A stretch of 64,000 nt of DNA, taken from contig NZ_CP054038.1 in the NCBI RefSeq assembly GCF_013282805.1, forward strand, positions 2,914,001 to 2,978,000, read 5' to 3'. This stretch comes from Microbacterium hominis. Lineage in GTDB: Bacteria; Actinomycetota; Actinomycetes; Actinomycetales; Microbacteriaceae. Under the pieces are notes generated by a model that saw only the letters and a list, made by a program, of their open reading frames with translations, was not told the DNA's origin and searched no databases. Below, one piece after another: positions 28,677 to 39,386 of this stretch. The position numbers and the translations under genes are program-made. How positions within the stretch are numbered: position 1 is the stretch's first letter; each line of letters opens with the position of its first letter.

Positions 28677-30019
28677 GAAACCTCGCCCAATACGCGGCAT
28701 ATTCGCTCGTGGTCATGATGGTCGTTGCGGGGGCGATCATGGCCTTGGAGAACCCGGCGATGATCGCCCTAGTACTTGGCCTGATTGCGGTTGTTTTCAG
28801 TACGATCTCGCCCAAGTTTGCTTGGGCTGGCTACCTGCTCACTCTCGGCCTTAATGGTCAGCTGATCGCGATCGGTTCCGCTCAGGCACGACCCGAACTC
28901 GTATCGATTCTGTTCCTCCTTCTCGCGATCGTTGGCTACCGAGCACGCTCGCGGGGACATCATCGTGTATCCAGCAAAAGCACCCTCGTCTGGGCACTCG
29001 CCTACCTCGGTGCGACTGGCTTGGGAACGATCTTGGTCGCGCCATCCCTCACGCAGAGCGGATGGATCCTGTTGCAGATTGCCCAAGGGGTACTGGCGTT
29101 CTTGCTCATCCTCTACTTGATGCCGTGGCGAGGAGAGCTCATCCGAGTTGGAACGATCGTGGTGGGCTGCATCGCTACCGTCAGCGTCCTCGGTTGGCTC
29201 GCCGCGACCGCCGGCTTTATCAGTCCAGGGATGCTAGGCGTCGGAGTCGACATGCGACTCATCGGCTTCTCAATCGAGACGAATATATTCGCGTCGCAAC
29301 TCGCGTGTTGGCTCGCGGTGGCCTGGGCATCGGGCCGGCGAATGACTCGGTCCGAACGGTTCTTCATCGGCGCGATTGTTGTCGCGGTGGTCCTCTCAGC
29401 GACCAGGGCAGCGTGGCTTGCGGCGATGTTCCTACTTGCGTGGATCCTCTACTCGCGATATCGGAAGTCCGTCATGGCGCTGCCTGCCGCGCTGGTGCTC
29501 GTGATCGCCGCAGTGCTCGTCCCGCCGGCAATTCAGGCGTATGGTGCGACTCAACCGCGGGACTCGCTGGGGTGGCGGCTCGCGAACTTGCTGAACACCG
29601 ACGAAGGCACGGGCGCGTATCGCGTCGACATCTACGACAACGCGCTCGCCGAGCTCGCCGAATGGCCACGCTGGTTGATCGGCTCGGGAGCAAACTCCTA
29701 CTCGCAGTATCATCCAATTGATACGACTAACCGGTACGCAGAGTATCTGGGGAACGTCTTCCTCGCGACTGCCTACGATGGCGGCGTCCTTGCGTTCGCC
29801 GCCCTTATCGCGACTCTACTCACAACGGTGGCGGCATCTGCGAACCGTGGCCGCAGCCTGCTTGTGGTCGCATGTGTGCTGATTTGCGCCACGGCTACGA
29901 ACATCATGTGGCTGCAGTTTCCCTGGGTGTACATCGCGCTGGGAGCGATCGTCCCCCACATCGACCCAAGTGAAACCAGGAAGCAGTCAATGACCGCACG
30001 CAGGGCAAACGTGGCATGA
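28673..30019 (+). CDS. O-antigen polymerase/ligase-like membrane protein (probable Wzy)
   Basis: 448 residues with about eleven hydrophobic helices. A large loop between late helices (PPAIQAYGATQPRDSLGWRLANLL to GSGANSYSQYHPIDT) and GSGANSY resemble the Wzy_C region of O-antigen ligase-fold proteins. It would polymerise lipid-linked repeat units on the outer face of the membrane. Low sequence conservation is normal for Wzy, and position between glycosyltransferases and a flippase supports the call. The start overlaps the previous stop (ATGA). Confidence 0.82.
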   Translation: MRNLAQYAAYSLVVMMVVAGAIMALENPAMIALVLGLIAVVFSTISPKFAWAGYLLTLGLNGQLIAIGSAQARPELVSILFLLLAIVGYRARSRGHHRVSSKSTLVWALAYLGATGLGTILVAPSLTQSGWILLQIAQGVLAFLLILYLMPWRGELIRVGTIVVGCIATVSVLGWLAATAGFISPGMLGVGVDMRLIGFSIETNIFASQLACWLAVAWASGRRMTRSERFFIGAIVVAVVLSATRAAWLAAMFLLAWILYSRYRKSVMALPAALVLVIAAVLVPPAIQAYGATQPRDSLGWRLANLLNTDEGTGAYRVDIYDNALAELAEWPRWLIGSGANSYSQYHPIDTTNRYAEYLGNVFLATAYDGGVLAFAALIATLLTTVAASANRGRSLLVVACVLICATATNIMWLQFPWVYIALGAIVPHIDPSETRKQSMTARRANVA

Positions 30020-31269
30020 GTAGCACCTACACCGGCGACCCCGATTCAAGCGCCTCACTCTGCCTGATCGCGTTCGCTTGTCATCCTCACATGAGCAGCG
30101 AGGCTGGAATCGGTTGGATTTTCCTCAAGCGAGCTGCAGAGGTCGCCCGTGCCCGCGGGATTCGAGTCAATGCGCTGATGAACGGTCGCTCAGCCGAAGC
30201 AACTGTTCCGGAGCTCGAGCGTCTCGGGCTGACCCCCTGGGTCACGGTAACCGCAATCGACATTCCCCCGTACGCATCGGTGTTGTTCAACCCAAAGCTC
30301 ACACGCATCGAGTACGTCTGGTGGGTGCGCTGCGCAGCCAAACAGATCCGTCGGTCGGCGCTTGATCGCTCCACAGTCCTGGGTCTTCATGTGACGTTTG
30401 CCACTGAGGTCCTTCCAACCCCTCTCGGCGCTCTAGGAGATCGCGCACTGAAGGTTTGGGGGCCGGTCGGCTCTTCGGGGTCCTGGCGCGCCTTTGTTGC
30501 TTCTCCTCGCGAACCCGGTTGGGCCCGAGACGCCCTCGCCCAGGTGCTTCGAAACTTCGCGTCCGCCTCGTTGGCGGGGATCCATGCAAGGAATGTCGAC
30601 CTGGTTCTTGCGCAGACGGACCGCGTAGCGGCCCAGTGCGAGCGGGTCGGGTTGCAGACCAGAGTGTTTCCGAACGTTGTCATCCCGGACGCACTCTATC
30701 CATCTCCCGCAACCCCGCACGTTCGCCGGGACGAGGGACTCGTCCTCCTCTCGGCGGGTCATTTGACTGGCCGAAAGCGTCTCGCCCTCACGATGAGTGC
30801 GCTCACAGACCCCAGCCTCTCGTCCGCTAGCTTGTGGATCGCTGGGGCGCCGCTACCACGCACCCGCGATCACCTGCGCTCAATCGCTATCCGACTTGGC
30901 GTCGAAGATCGTGTGCACTTTCTCGGCAAGTTGAATCGTGACGAGCTACTTCGCCGTATGGCCGAAGCCGACGTCTATGTACACCTGTCGGCACGCGAAG
31001 GCGCCAGCGGTGCGGTGGGGGAAGCGACCGCGGTCGGTCTTCCAGTCGTTTGCCTGGCTGCCGTCGGTTCGAGTGCCGTAGCGCGGACGGCTGAAGCCGC
31101 TCACGTGGCGCTTCCGGATACCGCCCTCGATCCGAAGAGCATCGCAGGCGGGATCGTTCTTGCCGGGAAGCTTCAACGGACTCCGTACCCGAACTGGACT
31201 GAAGCGAGAATTGCCAACCTAGTCGCGGAGTTGCTCGATGAGTCGGGCGCGAGAAAGGGGGGTGATTGA
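30016..31269 (+). CDS. GT4-type glycosyltransferase
   Basis: 417 residues. FACHPHMSSEAGIGWIFLKRA near the start (S-x-E-x-G-x-GW) is shared by a subgroup of capsule glycosyltransferases. The donor half has LLSAGHLTGRKRLALTM, VHFLGKLNRDELLRRMAEADV and HLSAREGASGAVGEATAVG. The start overlaps the previous stop as ATGA. Substrate unknown. Confidence 0.83.
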   Translation: MSSTYTGDPDSSASLCLIAFACHPHMSSEAGIGWIFLKRAAEVARARGIRVNALMNGRSAEATVPELERLGLTPWVTVTAIDIPPYASVLFNPKLTRIEYVWWVRCAAKQIRRSALDRSTVLGLHVTFATEVLPTPLGALGDRALKVWGPVGSSGSWRAFVASPREPGWARDALAQVLRNFASASLAGIHARNVDLVLAQTDRVAAQCERVGLQTRVFPNVVIPDALYPSPATPHVRRDEGLVLLSAGHLTGRKRLALTMSALTDPSLSSASLWIAGAPLPRTRDHLRSIAIRLGVEDRVHFLGKLNRDELLRRMAEADVYVHLSAREGASGAVGEATAVGLPVVCLAAVGSSAVARTAEAAHVALPDTALDPKSIAGGIVLAGKLQRTPYPNWTEARIANLVAELLDESGARKGGD

Positions 31270-32498
31270 TCATCCGGGCGCTTGGCGGCCCCTCGCTCCG
31301 ACTGGCGGACCAAGTCCTCTGGTCATTGGCATTCTTTGTTGCCAATACAGCAGCGCTCAGTGAACTCACCGTGGCTGCATTCGCGGGACTCAGCGTTTCG
31401 ACCGCTGTAGCATTCATCGTGATAGCGGTCGTGCGCGCGTATTCAATCAACGCGGGCGTGATCGTCGCTGTCGGCGTTGGCGTCGAGTCGACGGACTCAG
31501 TTTCACTCCGCAGAGGATTCGGAGCATCAGTCGTCGGCGCGATCGTTACGGCGTGCACGGTTGGTGTTTGGCTCACGTTCTCGGGGGATGCGAACGCGTG
31601 GGTTCTTGGCGCGCTCGCCTTGCTGGTCGTCGCGGCCGATCTCCCGCGCCAACTGCTCATCATCGCCGGGGACTATCGGCGGTCGCTTGCAGTCTCGATG
31701 GTTTATCTTGGCCTTGTATCAGGGCTCCTGGCTGGGGGACACCACCATCTGGGCCTCCCAATCTTGTTCGGATGGTGCGCCAGCCTCGTCGTAGTGATGA
31801 CACTTGGCACGTCCCTCGCGGTGAAAAGTCTGGCTTCCCGACAGTTCCAATACCCCAAGACAAACGAGGCTCGGAGACTGGCCTGGGCCTTGAGCCTTGA
31901 AGCCATCTACTTCGGGATGGCCGGACAAGCGGGATTGCTCCTTCTGTTCGCATTCGAACCGGACGAGGCCACGGCAGGCTTTAGGATCAGCTACGCCTTG
32001 GTGTATGCGCCCGCATTCTCGATCCTCCAGGGCCTGATGCCGTTGCTAGTTCGATGGATGTCGCGACAAGCTGTCAGAGGGAACTTCGGAGCTGTAAGGC
32101 GTGCAGTGACGCAGTGGGCGCTGGCGACCACTGCCGTCATTGCGAGTTGCGGTCTCGTCTCATTCGTCTGGTTGCCATGGTTTACTTCAGATGTTCCTTT
32201 ATCCGCGGTACTTCCGTTCCTTGTACCCGTTGGCTTCTCAATCGCGGCTGCACAGGTGCTCGAAGTGGTCGTTGTCGCACGCAGACTCGCTGGCGGCACT
32301 CAGGGGCTTCATCGGCAACGCACGCTGCTCGCCCTGCTCGACATTGCGCTGCAATCGGTGGGCGTACTCACGCTCGGCGTGGACGGCCTCGTCTACGCGC
32401 TCATCGCCACAAGCGTTATCCGCGCCGTTCTAGTCGCCTGGTACGTCGGCACCCTCCCACGAGGTTTCGAGAACCATCCCGATCGCGGCCAAGGCTGA
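31266..32498 (+). CDS. Polysaccharide flippase-like membrane protein (probable Wzx)
   Basis: 410 residues with about twelve membrane helices, the layout of MATE/MOP flippases. It would move the finished lipid-linked repeat unit to the outer face for the polymerase at 28673. The TTG start overlaps the previous stop (TTGA), and initiation there keeps the first helix complete. Similarity is topological, so confidence is moderate. Last gene of the chained cassette; the next gene is convergent, ten bases away. Confidence 0.75.
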   Translation: MIIRALGGPSLRLADQVLWSLAFFVANTAALSELTVAAFAGLSVSTAVAFIVIAVVRAYSINAGVIVAVGVGVESTDSVSLRRGFGASVVGAIVTACTVGVWLTFSGDANAWVLGALALLVVAADLPRQLLIIAGDYRRSLAVSMVYLGLVSGLLAGGHHHLGLPILFGWCASLVVVMTLGTSLAVKSLASRQFQYPKTNEARRLAWALSLEAIYFGMAGQAGLLLLFAFEPDEATAGFRISYALVYAPAFSILQGLMPLLVRWMSRQAVRGNFGAVRRAVTQWALATTAVIASCGLVSFVWLPWFTSDVPLSAVLPFLVPVGFSIAAAQVLEVVVVARRLAGGTQGLHRQRTLLALLDIALQSVGVLTLGVDGLVYALIATSVIRAVLVAWYVGTLPRGFENHPDRGQG

Positions 32499-32508
32499 GC
32501 CAGTCTTA

Positions 32509-32961
32509 CTAACGCTCGGTGCCCGCGGGCCGATCCTCGCGATAACCAACACGCCGCGCTGGCGCTCCCGCCCATATCTCCCAGTCGCCGGTCGATTTGG
32601 TGAGAACCGAGTTTGCGCCAATGACGGTTCCTTTGCCGACGCGTACGTCGTGATGGCGAAAAAGGATGACGGAGCCTGGGCACACCACTGACCAATCGTC
32701 GAGGACCACTCTCGCTAGAGCCGATCGCGGATCGGGAACCCACGAGTTCGCACGGGCGACCGTTACACCGTGATAGACGGTTACACCGCGCCCAACGCTC
32801 GTCTGTGGATGAAGGACTGTGCCTGCCCCTCGATGAACAAATCTCGATCCTGGGCCGAGGCGGACAGAGCGTGGCACCTCGGGTCCAACAAAGCTCACAA
32901 TCAACTGAATCAGCCGCCCTACGATGGGAAGTGATTGCAGCCGCACTAGCGAGGTGATCAA
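32509..32961 (-). CDS. Serine-acetyltransferase-like (left-handed beta-helix) acyltransferase
   Basis: 150 residues ending in hexapeptide repeats (GAGTVLHPQTSVGRGVTVYHG, VGKGTVIGANSVLT, WAGAPARRVGYRED), as in CysE-like enzymes and glycan O-acetyltransferases. I chose a TTG start (ITSLVRLQSLPIVGRL) because GGAG lies four bases upstream. The frame runs upstream to 33111, but those residues are not family-like. Convergent with the flippase. Probably modifies the glycan; the exact substrate is not evident. Confidence 0.7.
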   Translation of the reverse strand: MITSLVRLQSLPIVGRLIQLIVSFVGPEVPRSVRLGPGSRFVHRGAGTVLHPQTSVGRGVTVYHGVTVARANSWVPDPRSALARVVLDDWSVVCPGSVILFRHHDVRVGKGTVIGANSVLTKSTGDWEIWAGAPARRVGYREDRPAGTER

Positions 32962-33588
32962 GGAACTCCGCTCTCCGCTCCGCCGCGCCTTGCCGACACT
33001 TGTAGCCAGCAAACCAGCACGCCCACGATAGCGCGTGCGGGGATGGGTACCTCGTCGAGCCGGAACTGGCTCTGTATGCGATACCGCATCACTAGACGTA
33101 CCGCAGGCCAAGTCTGGTCGCCTCCGTTGTCGAGGCGGCCGTCCTCCGAGCAGAGTGACCGATGTCAGTCGGCGTGCGGTTCTCTCGCGGATGGTGATGA
33201 TCCGCAGGGTCGTGACGGGCGGCCGGCATCGAGCAAATCGTTTGTTTCGGAGTCTCGGACGTCAAAGCAAGACCTTCAGTCGAGTGAGGGTCGAACCGAG
33301 CACGGAGTGCCCTCCCTGCCGCTTCCACGGTGAACCAACTGGCGACGGCCGCAGCGATCGTGAGCGGGATGCTGACGACAACGGCGCACGCGGGGCGAGA
33401 CGTCGCCGCGTTCCACCACGCGATGATCGGCACGTTCCAGAAGGAGGCGGCGTAAGAGATGACGCCGAGGCTCGCGAGCAGCCGGAGCGCAGCGTGCGGA
33501 AGACGCGAAGTCGGTAGTGCGCGCCGCTCGACATTGAAGATGATCGCGAAGGTGCAGGCCGCGATGAGCGTCGGAATCAGCAGGTAGG

Positions 33589-33611
33589 TGAATCGGCCTG
33601 ACTTTCGTTCC
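33589..33611. repeat. IS inverted repeat, orfB side
   Basis: Twenty-three bases identical to the reverse complement of 34874-34896. Confidence 0.93.
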
Positions 33612-34537
33612 TATCGCATTGCTTGTCCGGCAGGTGCCGGTTGGGCTGATTCCAGGTCATCGTAGTACGCGTCCTCGACCTCGATCGGGGTGCGCATGTC
33701 GAGCTCGCCGTGGAGGCGCTGGTTGTTCCACCACCACACCCATTCGAGGGTCGCGAGCTCGACCTGCTCGACGGTGCGCCACGGCCCGCGCTGGCGGATC
33801 AGCTCGGTCTTGTAGAGGTTGTTGACCGCCTCAGCCATCGCGTTGTCGTAGCTGTCGCCGACGGTCCCGGTGGAGGGGACGGCGCCGAGTTCGACTATCC
33901 GGTCGGTGTAGACCATCGCGGTGTAGTTCGACCCGTGGTCCGCGTGATGGATAAGCCCGTCGAGCCTGCCGCCTGCGCCCCACGCGGCCATGTCCAGCGC
34001 CTGCATCGGCAGGATCTCGGACCGCAGCGTGGCGGCGACGTTCCAGCCAACGATGCGGCGTGAGTAGACGTCGGTGACGAACGCGACGTAGGCGAACCCG
34101 GACCACGTCGCGACGTAGGTGACGTCGCAGACCCAGAGCCTTCGCGGCGCGGGCGCGGTGAAGCGACGGTTCACGAGATCACTCGGCAGGACCGTCGTCT
34201 TGTCAGCGCGGGTGGTGAACACCCGCTTCGACTTCAGGACGCCTCGGACGCCGGCCAGGCGCATGAGGCGTTCGGTCTGGTCGCGGCCGATGTCCCACCC
34301 TTGCCGGCGCATCAGCGCATGCATCTTCCGCCGCCCGTAGACGCCGTAGTTCTCTGCATGCAACCTGGCGACCTCCGGGACGAGAAGCTCGTCCTTCAGC
34401 TGCCGTGCCGACGGCGCACGGCCGACCGCGGCGCGGTAGCCGCGGGAGGTGAGGAACCCTTGAACTGCCGGCCGGAGGACGCGGCAGATGAGCTCGACCC
34501 CGAAACGATCCCGGTGCTCGTCGATGAACCGGATCAT
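33611..34537 (-). CDS. IS3-family transposase, OrfB (DDE integrase domain)
   Basis: 308 residues. An N-terminal helical domain with YGVYGRRKMHALMRRQGW is followed by the RNase H-fold core. The catalytic triad is visible as Asp in WVCDVTYVATW, Asp in IHHADHGSNY and Glu in YDNAMAEAVNNLYK. The protein starts MIRFIDEHRDRFGVELICRVL. In this family OrfB is normally made as an OrfA-OrfB fusion by -1 frameshifting near the orfA end; the two frames adjoin here, six bases apart. The last base overlaps the terminal repeat. Confidence 0.95.
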   Translation of the reverse strand: MIRFIDEHRDRFGVELICRVLRPAVQGFLTSRGYRAAVGRAPSARQLKDELLVPEVARLHAENYGVYGRRKMHALMRRQGWDIGRDQTERLMRLAGVRGVLKSKRVFTTRADKTTVLPSDLVNRRFTAPAPRRLWVCDVTYVATWSGFAYVAFVTDVYSRRIVGWNVAATLRSEILPMQALDMAAWGAGGRLDGLIHHADHGSNYTAMVYTDRIVELGAVPSTGTVGDSYDNAMAEAVNNLYKTELIRQRGPWRTVEQVELATLEWVWWWNNQRLHGELDMRTPIEVEDAYYDDLESAQPAPAGQAMR

Positions 34538-34542
34538 CTCGG

Positions 34543-34848
34543 TCAGGGGCGGTCGAGCTCCTTCGCGAAAAACACGCTCGCAGCCTTGAGAATCTCGTTC
34601 GCCTTCCGCAGCTCGGCGTTCTCCTTCTGCAGCTGCTTGATCTCCGCCGCGGCGTCGCTCGTAACCCCGGGCTTGGTGCCGGCGTCGACCTCGTACCGCC
34701 GCTGCCAGAGTCGCAGCGTCTCCGGGCTCATCCCGAGCAGCCCAGCCACATGCCGCACCGCGCTCATCAAGTTCGGGTGCTCCGGCCGCGCCTCCGCGAG
34801 CATCCTGAGCGCACGCTCACGCATCTCCGGCGAGTACTTCCTGTTCAT
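34543..34848 (-). CDS. IS3-family transposase, OrfA (helix-turn-helix/leucine zipper)
   Basis: 101 residues. The helix-turn-helix region (MSAVRHVAGLLGMSPETLRLWQ) binds the IS ends. A coiled coil (IKQLQKENAELRKANEILK) allows multimerisation, and the end SVFFAKELDRP is highly typical of this subgroup just before the frameshift zone. The ATG is 25 bases inside the right inverted repeat. Confidence 0.95.
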   Translation of the reverse strand: MNRKYSPEMRERALRMLAEARPEHPNLMSAVRHVAGLLGMSPETLRLWQRRYEVDAGTKPGVTSDAAAEIKQLQKENAELRKANEILKAASVFFAKELDRP

Positions 34849-34873
34849 CGAGTTCCATCCTTGCTTGAAGAAC

Positions 34874-34896
34874 GGAACGAAAGTCAGGCCGATTCA
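34874..34896. repeat. IS inverted repeat, orfA side
   Basis: Twenty-three bases, perfect complement of 33589-33611; the AGG duplication follows directly. Confidence 0.93.
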
Positions 34897-35201
34897 AGGT
34901 GACCGTGCTGTCCTTCGCGTTCGGATAGAAGTCCGGACCTCATACCGCGTCATCAGCAAGAGATCGTGGACCAGGTCACTGCGATGTTCCGAAAGGTCTT
35001 CCCAGGTGGAGGCGTGTCACTTGATGACGCCGAAATCGATGCCCTGCTCGTTCCCCTCGGCAGGCTTTCGCTCAGCCCACGCCGCTAACTCCGCAGGAGC
35101 ACTGCCGAGACATCCACCCGTCACGCTCTCAACCGAAGATCTCGCCGGAGGCCACGCGATTCCAAAGGTCGACACCGGCTTGAGCCAGATTGAGCACGAG
35201 A
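34897..35201. other. Gene-remnant zone beside the IS
   Basis: No complete gene. On the plus strand a frame reading QQEIVDQVTAMFRKVF and DDAEIDALLVPLGRL ends at TAA 35086-35088 and looks like the 3' end of an unidentified gene. On the minus strand the first codons of the acyltransferase remnant and a short frame ending FGVIK (stop 35017) overlap it. The mixture suggests deletion junctions. Confidence 0.45.
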
Positions 35202-35774
35202 TTAAGCCGAGGGATGCGAGGCGACGATGCCGAGCGTCCACCAGAACGCCCGCGCAGCCACGTGCGAGGGCCTTCCCCCCGCTGCGCGCGAGACGTCGAT
35301 GTTGATGAGCGGATTGTCCACCGTCATTTCGGGCTTGCCGTCGGTCAGAACGATCACGTTGGCGCGGGCGCCCTTGCGGATGAGATCGGGCTTCACCTCG
35401 AGCGCGGAATCAACCAGCTCGACGGCGATCGGGGAGTCGTCGTCTGCCTGAGAAAGAGGAATCGCCGACCTTCCGAGTTCGAAGCGCAAGGGTCGTGCAC
35501 CGTCGAACTGCGCCGACGCGATGTCAGCCCGACTGCGCGAGTGCAGCTCGAGCCGGAGAAGGTACGGATCGGCGAGTTGATGATCGCGGAAGGAGATGCG
35601 CACGGCATCCTTCAGCGAGTCGCTCGCGCGCGTGAGCACAGGCGTGATCTCGAGGGCGTGGTCGACCCGCTGTCGCGGGAACTGCCGCCGATATATGACC
35701 ACCGCGACCACGATGGCGGCGAGCGTACCCAACACGCCGAGCACGGACCACGTCGACGACCAGTAGACGGGCAT
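35202..35774 (-). CDS. Membrane-anchored protein of unknown function
   Basis: 190 residues. One N-terminal helix (VLGVLGTLAAIVVAVVIYR) is followed by a cytoplasmic soluble region with alternating beta-rich segments (RISFRDHQLADPYLLRLELH, NVIVLTDGKPEMTVDN). The stretch ITPVLTRASDSLKDAVRISF and following lines look like a small beta-sandwich. I recognise no family. It lies at the edge of the damaged zone and its last residues are unremarkable, so it may be intact. Confidence 0.6.
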   Translation of the reverse strand: MPVYWSSTWSVLGVLGTLAAIVVAVVIYRRQFPRQRVDHALEITPVLTRASDSLKDAVRISFRDHQLADPYLLRLELHSRSRADIASAQFDGARPLRFELGRSAIPLSQADDDSPIAVELVDSALEVKPDLIRKGARANVIVLTDGKPEMTVDNPLINIDVSRAAGGRPSHVAARAFWWTLGIVASHPSA

Positions 35775-36282
35775 GAGATGTTCTCCCTTCGCCGGGTTCC
35801 CCGCTCAATCTTGAGGCGAATTCGGTTGGGGCGGCTTCGCGCCGTCTGGAGAAAGAGCACTCGGGCGGCGATGGCGATACGTCCGTCACTGCGAACCTCG
35901 CGGCCATGGGTCTGCGCGTATCAGTCCGATCGCGGCTCCGCTCCCGCATGTCAAGGGAGGAACACCACCCAATAAAGAGTGAGCCACGGCACGACGACCC
36001 TCGCGCCCTCCGCTGAACCCCGAGCGTCTGGCGAGCGCGCTCGTCGGCATCCCTGGTTCGCCGGTGCCGACAGTAGGCGTGACTATGTCGCGGGGTATCA
36101 GTGGCGCCGCAGCCCGCCGGTCGGCCCATCGTCCACAGGCCCTTGAGCGAGGAGCCGGACTGGCCGAACGGGCCTGTTACGTACATTCGCGTACGACGCT
36201 GGGCGGGCGCTGCCCGCCGCGTGACGGTCGGGTAGCGCCCGCGTGACCGGGGCACCACTGCACGACCGATAGGGTCACGAAC
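35775..36282. other. 508 bp without a recognisable gene
   Basis: Short open frames exist on both strands, but none has a ribosome-binding site, family motif or convincing codon pattern. Several short GC-rich dyads occur, including CGGGCGCTGCCCG near 36210. Probably decayed sequence between mobile and core DNA. Confidence 0.5.
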
Positions 36283-36825
36283 GTGAAGACCTCGCACAAA
36301 GTCGCGCTTGTGGCAGTTCCCACCCTGGTCGTCGCGACACTCGTCGCCCTCACGCTGCCGCTCTTCATGCCACTGCTGCCGGCGCAGATCCAGGTGATCG
36401 CCGGGGGCACCATCCGCACCGTGCCCGGCACGGTTGAGGACCTGTTCGAGCGCACCGGCACCGACGGGTTCGGGATGCAGAACCCCACTCCGGTGTCGCA
36501 CGACGAGGTCGACGGTGAGTACGTGATGGCGGCATCCATCTGGCCCTGGATGCTGCCGCCGGGCTGGGGATTCCCGAGGGAGCGCGGTGTCGCGGACACT
36601 CCCGGACACCACTGGAACGGGATGGGCGTGAAGGCCGCGTTCGCCGTGTGGGCGAAGACCGCCCTCGACACCGTGGCGCGTGACGACGTGCCGCCCGCAC
36701 TCGCGGAGAAGCTTCTGAGCGACGTGGAATACGCGTATCACGTGCTGTTCGACGCGGGACTGCTTTCGGACCGCACGTTCATCGAGAAGTCGGTCGAGCC
36801 GTTGAAGGATCGGGCGCGGGTGTAG
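36283..36825 (+). CDS. Exported or membrane-anchored protein of unknown function
   Basis: 180 residues from a GTG start. An N-terminal hydrophobic stretch (VALVAVPTLVVATLVALTLP) is a signal anchor or uncleaved signal. The rest is soluble with a Trp/Pro-rich motif (ASIWPWMLPPGWGFPRERG) and a helical C-terminus. The N-terminal sequence has no lipobox cysteine. No known family is recognised. Single-gene unit. A partial copy of dispersed repeat family B starts nine bases after its stop. Confidence 0.65.
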   Translation: MKTSHKVALVAVPTLVVATLVALTLPLFMPLLPAQIQVIAGGTIRTVPGTVEDLFERTGTDGFGMQNPTPVSHDEVDGEYVMAASIWPWMLPPGWGFPRERGVADTPGHHWNGMGVKAAFAVWAKTALDTVARDDVPPALAEKLLSDVEYAYHVLFDAGLLSDRTFIEKSVEPLKDRARV

Positions 36826-36834
36826 GTCTCGATA

Positions 36835-36853
36835 CGCGGGCTTCGCTCGCTAA
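36835..36853. repeat. Partial copy of dispersed repeat family B
   Basis: GGTCTCGATACGCGGGCTTC-type sequence continuing into CGCTCGCTA, the reverse complement of part of the GGTGGTCGAGTAGCGAGCGA unit seen at 40.8 and 43.6 kb; the rest is lost. Confidence 0.6.
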
Positions 36854-36914
36854 CGTTGCCGGTGAGCACCCCGGCGACGTGCTCAGCCCCCCGGGCATCC
36901 CACGCGGCTGCGAA

Positions 36915-37208
36915 TCAGCGTCGATCCAGCCTGAGCCCCACGCGGGTCGACACGATCCAATCTATGGCGCTCAGGAGAATCGCGAGGCCGAAAGCACAGC
37001 CGCCGACGGACAAAGCGAAGGGAGCGACTGCGATCATCCACGGTTCGGCGATCTCGGGTGAGGTCGTGGCGATCAACACGAAGAAGCAGCCGGCGACGAT
37101 ACCCACGGACGCGATGATCCACAACACTGTCGTCCACGGATTGATTCGCTCGGGGTCTGGCTCCCCTATCCGCGGAAGTCTTCTCGTGCTGCGCGCGGTA
37201 TCACTCAT
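36915..37208 (-). CDS. Small two-helix membrane protein of unknown function
   Basis: 97 residues: hydrophilic start (MSDTARSTRRLPRIGEPDP), two membrane helices (VLWIIASVGIVAGCFFVLIA and VAPFALSVGGCAFGLAILLS) and a short basic tail. Small two-helix proteins like this are common in actinobacteria and mostly uncharacterised. Clean ATG start; monocistronic as far as can be seen. Confidence 0.65.
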   Translation of the reverse strand: MSDTARSTRRLPRIGEPDPERINPWTTVLWIIASVGIVAGCFFVLIATTSPEIAEPWMIAVAPFALSVGGCAFGLAILLSAIDWIVSTRVGLRLDRR

Positions 37209-37514
37209 TGGCGCTCCCGTTAGGTGTTCGCAGTGTCGGCGGCCATGTCGACGTGCGACTCGAATCTAGCGGTGTACCGCCGCGGTACGACGCCACCCGC
37301 GCCCTCTCCGGCGGCGCGTGTCGCGCCGCGCTGACCGAAGTTGGTGGCGTCCGCGCGGCCCTACGCCGGTTGAATGGGAGCAGTTGCGCCTTCGCGCCAT
37401 CATGTCCGCCCAAACTCGCAGCGACCGATCTGGATTGAATCGGAGAGGTTAACTCCCTGTATCGGGTTGGCGCTCGAGAAGGAGTCGGTTCGCGGCTCTG
37501 ACAGGATGGATTGA
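37209..37514. other. Upstream region of the rhamnose genes
   Basis: 306 bp with no convincing gene. It should contain the promoter for rmlA; an AGGATGG ribosome-binding site lies at 37503-37509. I cannot assign -35/-10 boxes with confidence. Confidence 0.4.
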
Positions 37515-39382
<1,868 letters not shown>

Positions 39383-39386
39383 GGCT

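Larger units (their letters stand above)
33589..34896 (-). mobile_element. IS3-family insertion sequence, complete
   Basis: 1308 bp bounded by perfect 23-bp inverted repeats beginning TGAATCGG and ending CCGATTCA, with the TG...CA termini usual for IS3. A 3-bp duplication AGG flanks it (33586-33588 and 34897-34899), the size typical of IS3. It encodes orfA and orfB on the minus strand. Intact repeats, duplication and genes indicate a fairly recent insertion. It sits in an acyltransferase remnant. Confidence 0.95.
33092..34939 (-). pseudogene. Acyltransferase-3 (OafA/YrhL-like) remnant interrupted by an IS3-family element
   Basis: Below the insertion the minus strand encodes TYLLIPTLIAACTFAIIFNV, then VISYAASFWNVPIIAWWN and a final helix ending near FTVEAAGRALRARF, the C-terminal membrane part of an acyltransferase-3 protein. 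Removing the IS and one copy of the 3-bp duplication restores the frame across the join (DFYPNAKDSTVTYLLIP), so the IS landed in this frame. An in-frame TGA at 34940-34942 precedes the remnant and about 250 N-terminal residues are missing, so a second lesion also occurred. It once probably acylated a surface glycan. Confidence 0.75.

Noticed and set aside
33092..33433. Stand-alone 113-residue gene
   Set aside because: It is the C-terminal part of an acyltransferase frame that continues upstream to the IS border and across it.
33589..34896. Composite transposon or prophage carrying the glycan genes
   Set aside because: Only one IS is present, with its own target duplication, and no integrase or phage genes were found.
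37201..37413. Short frame upstream of rmlA as a gene
   Set aside because: No ribosome-binding site or recognisable motif; it overlaps the start of the membrane-protein gene and the expected promoter region.
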